A DNA stretch of 8,042 nucleotides from Bacteroidales bacterium. Its GTDB lineage: Bacteria > Bacteroidota > Bacteroidia > Bacteroidales > JALTDM01. This document shows, piece after piece, positions 1-6,423 of the stretch. The notes beneath the pieces are model-generated. The model was not told the DNA's origin. It worked only from the letters and a program-made list of their open reading frames with translations, and searched no databases. The DNA is taken from NCBI GenBank assembly GCA_027073875.1, contig JALTEO010000211.1:1-8042 (forward strand), given 5' to 3'. The number at the start of each line of letters is the position of its first letter. The first letter of the stretch is position 1. Made by a program: the position numbers and the translations under genes.

Positions 1-45
1 ACATTATTTATAATAACAAGTAAACTATTTTCGCTGGGTTCTTTG

Positions 46-53
46 TAATTTTG
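46..53 (+). promoter_or_regulatory. Possible Bacteroidota -7 promoter element (TAATTTTG)
   Basis: The octamer TAATTTTG matches the Bacteroidota sigma-ABfr -7 consensus TAnnTTTG and lies 26 bases before the ATG at 80, which would leave a short, very A/T-rich leader. No convincing TTG -33 element is present at the expected distance upstream (about positions 20-29). In a sequence this AT-rich the match could be chance, so this is only a candidate. Confidence 0.3.
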
Positions 54-79
54 AATTTTCTTTTAAAATTTTTGATAAA

Positions 80-1288
80 ATGAAACAGATTTTTATATTC
101 GTATTTGCTGTCATAGCAAGTATTTCGGGCTTCTCACAAACAAAAATTTTGTTTGATGCCACAAAAGCAGAAACTGCCGGTAATGCTGATTGGGTTATTG
201 ATGCAGACAATTTCAATTTAGATTATACACCAAATGCAACACTTGGTGGAAACGAAGCAAATGCCCAAAAAACACCAACACCGGCACAAGCTAATATTAC
301 ATCATCTACCGGTCAAGATTATTGGAAAGGTGGTATATCTGCTTGGGGTGTTGATGCTGTAAAACTTGGTTATCAGGTAGAAACTTTGCCATATAACGGG
401 CAAATTACTTATGGTGACAGCAATAATCCGCAAGATTTATCAAACTATAAAGTTTTTGTGGTTTGTGAACCTAATTTATCATTCTCAAGCTCTGAAAAAA
501 CAGCAATAATGAATTTTATTCAAAATGGAGGTGGTTTATTTATGGTTTCTGACCACGATAATTCAGATAGAAATAATAGTGGAACGGATTCGCCACATAT
601 TTGGAACGATTTGATGCAAAATAATTCCATCCAACAAAACCCGTTCGGGTTTTCGTTTGATTATGATAATTTTAATGAAGAAAACGGTAGTGTTGCTGAC
701 TTACCAAACGACTCTATCTTGCACGGAAATTATGGTGATGTTACACAAGTTCAATTTTACGGCGGAACATCTTTAACCTTAAATCCTTCCGATAATTCTA
801 CCGTAAAAGGTTTATTATATAAAAATGGGTATTCATCAGGAAATCATAATGTTTTAGCAGCTTGTGCCCGGTTTGGAAACGGAAAAGTTGTGGCTATTGG
901 TGACAGCTCTCCTGCCGACGACGGTACGGGAGATGATAATGATAATCTTTATGATGGATGGATTCATGATGCAAATGGAAACCATGAACGCTTCTTTATG
1001 AACGCTACAATTTGGCTGGCTACTGATAATACATCCTCAATTAATAATCTTCAACAAAATTCTACTTTTGGGGTTATTGTTAACAACAACCAACTTTTGA
1101 TTAAAAGCAATCGAAACAAAACATATAATTTAAGAATTTCCAATATTACAGGACAAACCATTTATAATAAATCTGTAGCAACCAATCAAACCATTTATTT
1201 GCCACTTCACGCTAATGAGATGTACTTTTATCAGATTTCAAAAACTTCAACTATATTTAAAACAGTCAAATTTGTTGTACTGAGATAA
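80..1288 (+). CDS. Secreted protein with GATase-like fold and T9SS type A sorting-like domain
   Basis: This is a 402-residue exported protein of unknown function. Residues 1-19 form a signal peptide (Lys2, hydrophobic core, cleavage near GFS-Q). Residues 22-315 resemble the class I glutamine-amidotransferase-like/DUF4350-type folds of Bacteroidota exoproteins: a KILFDAT opening strand, a YKVFVVCEP strand (123-131), a helix ending in the glycine turn NGGGLFMVSD (149-158), and a late VVAIGDSSP strand (270-278). An Asp-rich loop at 280-293 (DDGTGDDNDNLYDG) could bind calcium. No GATase nucleophile Cys stands at the expected elbow, where the sequence reads MVSDHD, so amidotransferase chemistry is unlikely. 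Residues 330-402 look like a type A T9SS sorting domain (LRISNITGQTIY, then a YFYQIS strand and a terminal KFVVLR), so the product is probably secreted through the outer membrane and attached to or released from the cell surface. The ATG at 80 is chosen because the signal peptide follows it at once. Secretion is well supported; the enzymatic role is not recognised. Confidence 0.85.
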   Translation: MKQIFIFVFAVIASISGFSQTKILFDATKAETAGNADWVIDADNFNLDYTPNATLGGNEANAQKTPTPAQANITSSTGQDYWKGGISAWGVDAVKLGYQVETLPYNGQITYGDSNNPQDLSNYKVFVVCEPNLSFSSSEKTAIMNFIQNGGGLFMVSDHDNSDRNNSGTDSPHIWNDLMQNNSIQQNPFGFSFDYDNFNEENGSVADLPNDSILHGNYGDVTQVQFYGGTSLTLNPSDNSTVKGLLYKNGYSSGNHNVLAACARFGNGKVVAIGDSSPADDGTGDDNDNLYDGWIHDANGNHERFFMNATIWLATDNTSSINNLQQNSTFGVIVNNNQLLIKSNRNKTYNLRISNITGQTIYNKSVATNQTIYLPLHANEMYFYQISKTSTIFKTVKFVVLR

Positions 1289-1304
1289 AAACTTTATATA
1301 TTCT

Positions 1305-1326
1305 TGGTTCAAGAAAACTTCAACCA
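1305..1326 (+). terminator. Hairpin after the secreted-protein gene, possible weak terminator
   Basis: TGGTTCAAG (1305-1313) and CTTCAACCA (1318-1326) form a 9-base stem with one internal C-C mismatch closed by an AAAA loop, 16 bases past the TAA at 1286-1288. No T-run follows, so it is not a canonical intrinsic terminator. Its right arm (AACCA) also belongs to the larger inverted repeat that starts at 1322, so the two structures would compete. Confidence 0.35.
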
Positions 1327-1401
1327 TATAAGACATAAAAGTGCATAAAAGAAATGAATAAATTAAAATCTTATATGAAACCTTATATGCCTTTTATGGT
1401 T
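1322..1401. repeat. Imperfect inverted repeat built from six CATAWAAG octamers
   Basis: The left arm has three direct copies of CATAWAAG: CATATAAG at 1325-1332, CATAAAAG at 1334-1341 and CATAAAAG at 1344-1351. The right arm has three copies in the opposite orientation: CTTATATG at 1370-1377, CTTATATG at 1382-1389 and CTTTTATG at 1391-1398. The outer ends AACCATA (1322-1328) and TATGGTT (1395-1401) are exact inverse complements. The AT-rich loop is about 18 bases. Units recur every 9-12 bases, close to one helical turn. The array fills most of the gap between the two + strand genes and ends 13 bases before the receptor ATG. It could be an operator array, an RNA hairpin in the receptor leader, or a dispersed intergenic repeat. 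The structure is seen directly; the role is not known. Confidence 0.7.
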
Positions 1402-1402
1402 C

Positions 1403-1412
1403 AAAAAAAAAA
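1403..1412 (+). promoter_or_regulatory. A10 tract in the leader of the TonB receptor gene
   Basis: Ten consecutive A residues end two bases before the ATG at 1415. Bacteroidota mostly initiate translation without Shine-Dalgarno pairing and favour A-rich leaders, so this probably acts as the ribosome-loading region of the receptor. There is no purine-rich GGAGG-like site nearby. A homopolymer this long can also slip during replication. Confidence 0.4.
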
Positions 1413-1414
1413 TA

Positions 1415-3580
1415 ATGAGAAAAACTATTTTAATACTATTCCTAATCAATGCTTTTGGAACAATACAAGCCCAAAACACATTTAAAGCCATCTTAAAAGA
1501 CGAAGATACCAAAGAACCTTTGATGTTTGCAAATGTTGTTGTTGAAGACACTAAAAACGGAGCATCAAGTGATACTACAGGCTTTGTAGAATTACAAAAT
1601 ATTCCGAACGGGAAACAAACCATTGTCTTTTCTTATGTTGGTTATCGAACAAAAGAAAAATCGTTTACCTTTCCTTTAAATCAAAAAGCACCTTTGATAA
1701 TTTACCTTGAAAAAGCAGAAGAATTAAAAACGGTAATTGTCCATTCTACTCGAACCAATAACCGAATTGAAGAAATACCAACACGAATAGAAGTTCTCGG
1801 AAACGAAGAAGTGGTTGAAGAAACAGGTATAAATCCCGGTAATATTTCAAAACTTTTGGGCGAAACATCGGGAATACAAGTACAACATACATCGGCAATT
1901 TCAGGAAATGTAAGTTTTCGCATTCAAGGATTACCCGGGAAATATACACAATTATTACAAGACGGTTTTCCTGTTTACAGCGGATTTTCATCGGGTTTGA
2001 GTTTATTGCAAATTCCACCGCTCGACTTACAACAAGTTGAAATTGTTAAAGGCTCTGCTTCAACACTTTATGGTGCTGATGCTATTGCAGGAATTGTAAA
2101 TTTAATAACCAAAAAACCCACAGATAAACCCGAATTTTCAGTCTTAGTAAATCAAACGCATAAAGGCGGAAGGGATTTTAGTTCGTTCTACACAGCAAAA
2201 AAAGACAAGTTTGGCATAACAATGTTGGCAAGTATCAACACGCAAAACGCAATAGATGTTAGCGGAAATTCATTTACCGATATTCCCAAATATAACAGAG
2301 CAGTTTTTTCGCCAAAGATATTTTACGATTTTAATAAAAACAATCATCTGTATGTAGGGCTTTCATCGGTAATTGAAGATAGAATTGGCGGAGATATTAA
2401 AGCCATAAACGATGATGCGGATAGTTTGCATTCATTTTTTGAACAGAATAAAACAAAACGATTTAACACTAATCTGAAATATGAAAATATTAACCAAAAA
2501 GGGAATGTTTTTACAATAAAAGCATCTTACGGGAACTTTGACCGCAAAATGAAAACAAATACCAATATTTTTTCAGGCGTTCAGAATAATATTTTTAGCG
2601 AATTATCCTATTTTATCAATTCGGAAAAACATAAATTAGTAAGTGGCGTAAATTTCTATTCTGATGATTTTCAGCAATATCAGCCCGATATATTTTCGTT
2701 AAGTTATTCCTATCAAACCATTGGCGTATTTTCGCAAGATAATTGGAAATTGACCGATGACCTATCTCTTGAACCCGGTATTCGTTACGATTACAACATT
2801 CAAAACGGTGGATTTTTCTTACCACGATTGGCTCTGATGTATATATTCAGCAAGAAATTTTTTACCCGATTAAGCAGTGGTATGGGTTATAAATTACCAA
2901 CCCCATTTACCGATGAAGCCGAAAGAACAAGATACCAAATGGTAATAATGCCCACAAACTTAAAAGTTGAGAAATCAACAGGTGCAAATCTTGACTTCAA
3001 CTTTAAGACACCAATTTTTGATGAACTGTTTTTAAGTTTTAATCAGGCATTTTTTATCACCAATATTACAAATCCGATAATTGCTAACACCGATAGTTTA
3101 CAAAATCAAATTGTATCCTACGAAAATGCACAGGGAACAATTTTGAGCAAAGGGCTAAACACAAACATCAGATTATCGCTTGACGAATTGGTTTTATATA
3201 TTGATTACACTTATCTTGATGCTCAAAAAACTTACGACAATAACAATCAACTTGAATTAACCCCACAAAACAGATTGACAACTACTCTTGCCTACGAAGA
3301 TGAAGAAGAAGGTTGGAAAGCAGGATTGGAGGCCTTTTACTTTGGAAATCAATATCTTGAAAATGGCAATAAAACACCTGACTATTGGTTGCTTGGTGCA
3401 TCAGTTCAAAAACGATTTGGACATTTTACTATTGCTTTAAATATTGAAAATATTTTGGATATTCGCCAAACCCGATACGAAAATATTGTAAGCGGTTCAA
3501 TAAACAATCCGATTTTCAGCGAATTATATGCACCATTAGATGGAATTGTAGGAAATATCGTATTAAAATTTGATTTATAG
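1415..3580 (+). CDS. TonB-dependent outer-membrane receptor with CarboxypepD_reg-like domain
   Basis: This 721-residue outer-membrane transporter would import a scarce ligand using energy from the TonB-ExbB-ExbD complex. Residues 1-19 are a signal peptide, with cleavage likely after IQA. Residues 21-100 form a carboxypeptidase-regulatory-like beta-sandwich (EPLMFANVVVEDTKNGASSD, then FSYVGYRTKE), typical of Bacteroidota receptors. A TonB-box-like strand TVIVHST lies at 106-112. The plug occupies about 118-235 and contains RIQGLPGKYTQLLQDGFPVY and the hallmark VEIVKGSASTLYGADAIAGI VNLI run (208-231). The rest is a beta-barrel with alternating aromatic strands, ending in NIVLKFDL. The length and plug are those of the colicin I/FecA/BtuB-type group rather than the longer SusC group, and no SusD-like partner is adjacent. 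This makes iron chelate, heme, cobalamin or another metal complex more likely than glycan, but the ligand cannot be read from the sequence. The gene appears intact. Confidence 0.93.
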   Translation: MRKTILILFLINAFGTIQAQNTFKAILKDEDTKEPLMFANVVVEDTKNGASSDTTGFVELQNIPNGKQTIVFSYVGYRTKEKSFTFPLNQKAPLIIYLEKAEELKTVIVHSTRTNNRIEEIPTRIEVLGNEEVVEETGINPGNISKLLGETSGIQVQHTSAISGNVSFRIQGLPGKYTQLLQDGFPVYSGFSSGLSLLQIPPLDLQQVEIVKGSASTLYGADAIAGIVNLITKKPTDKPEFSVLVNQTHKGGRDFSSFYTAKKDKFGITMLASINTQNAIDVSGNSFTDIPKYNRAVFSPKIFYDFNKNNHLYVGLSSVIEDRIGGDIKAINDDADSLHSFFEQNKTKRFNTNLKYENINQKGNVFTIKASYGNFDRKMKTNTNIFSGVQNNIFSELSYFINSEKHKLVSGVNFYSDDFQQYQPDIFSLSYSYQTIGVFSQDNWKLTDDLSLEPGIRYDYNIQNGGFFLPRLALMYIFSKKFFTRLSSGMGYKLPTPFTDEAERTRYQMVIMPTNLKVEKSTGANLDFNFKTPIFDELFLSFNQAFFITNITNPIIANTDSLQNQIVSYENAQGTILSKGLNTNIRLSLDELVLYIDYTYLDAQKTYDNNNQLELTPQNRLTTTLAYEDEEEGWKAGLEAFYFGNQYLENGNKTPDYWLLGASVQKRFGHFTIALNIENILDIRQTRYENIVSGSINNPIFSELYAPLDGIVGNIVLKFDL

Positions 3581-3652
3581 AAAAACTAGACGAGACCTTT
3601 GCGAAAAAAGAGATTTACAAATACACCTCAAAAGGGAACACTGCCATTATTT
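3581..3652. other. Convergent intergenic gap without a clear terminator
   Basis: These 72 bases separate the stop codon of the receptor (+) from the stop codon of ccsA (-). Both transcripts should end here, yet no G/C-rich hairpin followed by a T-run is visible on either strand. Only weak pairings can be drawn, such as CTTT with AAAG around 3597-3610 and CC with GG around 3627-3636. No gene is supported. Confidence 0.5.
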
Positions 3653-4450
3653 TTAGGCATTAGTATATGTATGAACACTATTTTGTGCCGATGGCAAATA
3701 GTTTACACCGAACCAACAAATCAGTAAAACGACGAATGCTAAAGCCAAAATCCAGAATGCTAAAGCGTGTTTTTTAGAGTATTGAAGTCGCAAGTGAATG
3801 TACAATAAGTAGAATAACCATGTAATAAATGCCCATGTTTCTTTAGGGTCCCAAGTCCAGTAATGTCCCCAAGCTTCTTTTGCCCACAAAGCACCAAACA
3901 ATAACCCGAAAGTTAAAAACGAAAAACCCATATAAACAACATTATCAGCCGTTTGAATAACGGATTCTGTATCATTTTTCCGGCGTAATAATATTAGACC
4001 TCTGATTCCGATAACAGCAGAAACTGCCAATACTGCATACGCTAGAATGTAAACGATAACATGTGGCACAAACCAATAACTTTGTAAAGCAGGCATCAGC
4101 GTTTTTGAGAAGTTTTCGGGCGAAAAATAATTGATGGCAAGAAATAATCCCGCCATGAAAAAAGAATATCCTATTAACCATTTATATTTCCACCGGTAAT
4201 AAAAAACCATACCAAGCACACTTAAAAAAAATGTGTACCACAGACGGGTTTCGCCAAGGGTCCTCAGAGGGGCTCTATCAAGGAAAATCCATAAATTAAT
4301 GATATATGCCGTAAAAAGAATGATACCAAAAGACAATAACCACAAACCTGCTTTTTTAACTTTTCCAGTTTCGGGGAAATAGAAAAAGAGGAGTCCTAAA
4401 ATCCATAGAACAAAAGTAGCCATTGCAATATATTCGAAATCTATCAACAT
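3653..4450 (-). CDS. ccsA: Cytochrome c biogenesis protein CcsA (System II heme handling/ligation)
   Basis: This 265-residue polytopic membrane protein works with ResB as the System II synthase that moves heme across the inner membrane and attaches it to CxxCH motifs of apocytochromes c. The diagnostic tryptophan-rich WWD motif is at 194-201 (WGHYWTWD), followed by PKETWAFITWLFYLLYIHLRL. Candidate external heme-ligand histidines are His130 (QSYWFVPHV) before the motif and His260 (NSVHTY) near the C-terminus, as in the family. About eight hydrophobic helices are visible, at roughly 6-25, 34-54, 70-86, 91-109, 125-149, 172-190, 205-221 and 230-249. The length is normal for stand-alone CcsA in Bacteroidota. 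The ATG at 4450 directly follows the TAG stop of resB (TAGATG), which suggests translational coupling. It is the last gene of the operon that begins with the octaheme cytochrome, its likely main client. Confidence 0.93.
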   Translation of the reverse strand: MLIDFEYIAMATFVLWILGLLFFYFPETGKVKKAGLWLLSFGIILFTAYIINLWIFLDRAPLRTLGETRLWYTFFLSVLGMVFYYRWKYKWLIGYSFFMAGLFLAINYFSPENFSKTLMPALQSYWFVPHVIVYILAYAVLAVSAVIGIRGLILLRRKNDTESVIQTADNVVYMGFSFLTFGLLFGALWAKEAWGHYWTWDPKETWAFITWLFYLLYIHLRLQYSKKHALAFWILALAFVVLLICWFGVNYLPSAQNSVHTYTNA

Positions 4451-5659
4451 CTATTTTTTAAATTTTCCAAACCATAATAATAACGAAGCACCAATTAAAA
4501 GCATAAATACGCCAATATACACAGGAATTAGCCAAGGGTCTTTTACCAATTCCAAAATACTGTAAGTTGACCACCTGCCCATTTGTTCATTATAATCATA
4601 TTGGTATATTTCCCACCCTTGATAATGAACAGGATGATTAACGCTTACTATTGTTTTTATTGGCGGCTTATCCTTTGGTAAAATTGTAATTTTAGAACGG
4701 TACTGCTTCACTTCTGCAGGCAACAAAGCAATTCCTTCCAGTAAATTTAGTTTTAACAAAGACCCTTTTTGGTTTAATTCCGGTGCCGAGATCCATCGTC
4801 TTAACACATTTCCCCCTTTTCTAGCTTCTAAAAATACACTGTGAACAGCACCAATCTTTGACGATGGAACAAAAGAAGTTTCTTGTTCTACAGATTTATC
4901 AAGATATTTTAGAACTTTTAAGTGCCACCCGTGAAAATTAATTTCTGTACCTTCAGAATAGTCAGAAAATTCTTTTAAGATTTGTTTTGTAGTAGGATTA
5001 ACAAAAATCATAACCGGATGATATTCTTTCATCAAAAAACTATCTAATTTAACAGAGAAAGGTAAAGGAACAACTTTATTGTTTTTGGAGTTTAGTGCTA
5101 AATTAGATGGATTATCCGGGGCAACAACCAGTTTTATTCGTTGAAGGTCACCTGTTCCAAGAGATGCAGAAGCAATAATAACCCAAATACCCAAGTGGTT
5201 TAGAATGAACGATATGTTTTTTATTTTATTAAGTTGATGTAACCGTCGTAAGATGGTAAAACTTAATACTGTCATTAACAATACGGAAATAAATAAAAAA
5301 TACCATGTTTGTGCAATATGTGATAACCCAAGTAATTTTTGCCATTGTGGGGCATTCGGGTTTTCTTGCATAAACGACCCCATAACAATTACCAATACCG
5401 TGTAAACAGAAATCGTTGCAACAGTCATGGGAATACTTGATATCCATGCCGTACCATCTTTGTAAATTTTATTTACAATCAGCGGATAAAAGAATAGAAC
5501 AATTAATAGAATAAGATTGGATGGAAAAGCAGGTGCTTTTATTGGTTGTCCTTTTGTAATAATTTCTATAACAACACCAATTATTAAAGCAATAAGATTA
5601 ATTAGAAATGCTCCGGAATAAGTTGAGCGTGTTGGATTAAACCTGTTTTTAAGAAGCAT
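4451..5659 (-). CDS. resB: Cytochrome c biogenesis protein ResB (System II partner of CcsA)
   Basis: This 402-residue ResB-family inner-membrane protein is the partner of CcsA in System II cytochrome c maturation. Hydrophobic helices lie at about 15-36, 47-63, 79-97, 117-139 and 150-167. A large extracytoplasmic domain (about 170-370) follows, and a last helix at about 375-398 ends in FGKFKK. The arrangement with a periplasmic domain before the final helix is typical of ResB. Family-like segments include FILNHLGIWVIIASASLG (151-168, His155 a candidate heme ligand), KEYHPVMIFVNP (211-222) and NHPVHYQGWEIYQYDYNE (341-358). The ATG at 5657-5659 overlaps the upstream cytochrome b stop by one base (TAATG), and the stop directly abuts the ccsA start. 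Both junctions indicate coupled translation. ResB and CcsA are separate here, not the fused form found in some Bacteroides and epsilonproteobacteria. Confidence 0.9.
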   Translation of the reverse strand: MLLKNRFNPTRSTYSGAFLINLIALIIGVVIEIITKGQPIKAPAFPSNLILLIVLFFYPLIVNKIYKDGTAWISSIPMTVATISVYTVLVIVMGSFMQENPNAPQWQKLLGLSHIAQTWYFLFISVLLMTVLSFTILRRLHQLNKIKNISFILNHLGIWVIIASASLGTGDLQRIKLVVAPDNPSNLALNSKNNKVVPLPFSVKLDSFLMKEYHPVMIFVNPTTKQILKEFSDYSEGTEINFHGWHLKVLKYLDKSVEQETSFVPSSKIGAVHSVFLEARKGGNVLRRWISAPELNQKGSLLKLNLLEGIALLPAEVKQYRSKITILPKDKPPIKTIVSVNHPVHYQGWEIYQYDYNEQMGRWSTYSILELVKDPWLIPVYIGVFMLLIGASLLLWFGKFKK

Positions 5660-6411
5660 TAATCATTATTTTCCTTTATATTCTCTTCCTCAACTTGTTG
5701 TAAGGCATTTGCTAATAATTTTTTTGCATAAGGTTGTTCTACTTCTTTTTCTTGTTCTTTTATACGAACAGACAGCCCTTCCTTTATTGCATATTCAGCT
5801 TCTTTATCTCCCATTTCTTCCCATCCTGACAGCATGGCTTTAATGCTGGACAATGGTTTATATCCGGTTGTTGTCAAATAAACATGTCCAATAACAAATG
5901 CAATTAAGAGAAAAGCTCCAAATACATGAGTATAGGCAATAAAAGACAGTGAACTAATATGAACAAATTGAGAATTTAACGGACTATAATAATAGGCATA
6001 TATTAATCCGGTAACTATCATCAAAGGAATAATAAAAACAACCAATCCCAAATATGTTACGCGTTGTAACGGATTGAATTTAGTATATTTTGTTTTATGA
6101 GTAGGATGTTCTTCATTATTAAAAATACCTTTTGTATAATAATGAATTTGTTGCTTCATATAACGAAGAGATGGGGAAAAAGGATTAAATTGACGCCACT
6201 CACCTGTAATTCCACCCCAAAACCATGTCAACAATGTAAGACCAATAAGTGCCCATGCCGAATTTAAATGTATTTCAGCAGCTAATTCGTATCCAAACAA
6301 TTTATAACTACCATGTATTTCAAAACCAGTTAAGGCTAATAAAATTATCAATAATGCTTGTGTCCAATGCCAAAACCTTTCGTACTTTGTATAAATATAT
6401 ATTTTTTTCAT
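5659..6411 (-). CDS. Cytochrome b/b6-domain membrane subunit, probable quinone-reactive partner of the octaheme cytochrome
   Basis: This 250-residue membrane protein is of the di-heme, thiosulfate-reductase/formate-dehydrogenase-gamma-like cytochrome b type. Four helices are visible at about 15-31, 47-66, 117-139 and 158-180. Candidate heme-b histidines are His15 (RFWHWTQ), His48 (AEIHLNSAW), His162 (AYTHVFGAF) and His176 (IGHVYLTTTGYKP); His33 (TGFEIHG) and His151 are further conserved-looking positions. The segment YLTTTGYKPLSSIKAMLSGW after helix 4 is typical of the family. The following tail (about 198-250) is very rich in Glu and Lys and probably cytoplasmic. The gene starts 12 bases after the octaheme cytochrome stop, with an A-rich spacer and no Shine-Dalgarno site, and overlaps resB by one base. 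It most likely exchanges electrons between the quinone pool and the octaheme subunit; the direction is not determined by sequence. Confidence 0.85.
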   Translation of the reverse strand: MKKIYIYTKYERFWHWTQALLIILLALTGFEIHGSYKLFGYELAAEIHLNSAWALIGLTLLTWFWGGITGEWRQFNPFSPSLRYMKQQIHYYTKGIFNNEEHPTHKTKYTKFNPLQRVTYLGLVVFIIPLMIVTGLIYAYYYSPLNSQFVHISSLSFIAYTHVFGAFLLIAFVIGHVYLTTTGYKPLSSIKAMLSGWEEMGDKEAEYAIKEGLSVRIKEQEKEVEQPYAKKLLANALQQVEEENIKENND

Positions 6412-6423
6412 CGTTTTTGTATT

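Noticed and set aside
25..216. 63-codon open frame on the minus strand over the first gene's start
   Set aside because: It lies antisense to the signal peptide and first domain of a well-supported secreted protein and has no recognisable domain features.
1322..1401. CATAWAAG array considered as a CRISPR array
   Set aside because: The units are only 8 bases, spaced by 1-4 bases, and the two halves are in opposite orientation, which does not fit repeats with unique spacers.
1363..2018. Several short minus-strand open frames inside the TonB receptor gene
   Set aside because: They are shadows of the receptor's domain and plug coding sequence, with no signal peptide, domain or initiation context of their own.
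1415..3580. Receptor considered as a SusC-type glycan importer
   Set aside because: At 721 residues it is shorter than typical SusC proteins (about 1000), no SusD-like gene is adjacent, and no glycan-degrading enzymes are present in the window.
3590..3660. Segment near GAGACCTTTGCG and a following open + frame, considered as a remnant of a mobile element end
   Set aside because: There is no matching inverted partner, target duplication or transposase sequence in the window, and the short open frame runs antisense into the normal C-terminus of ccsA.
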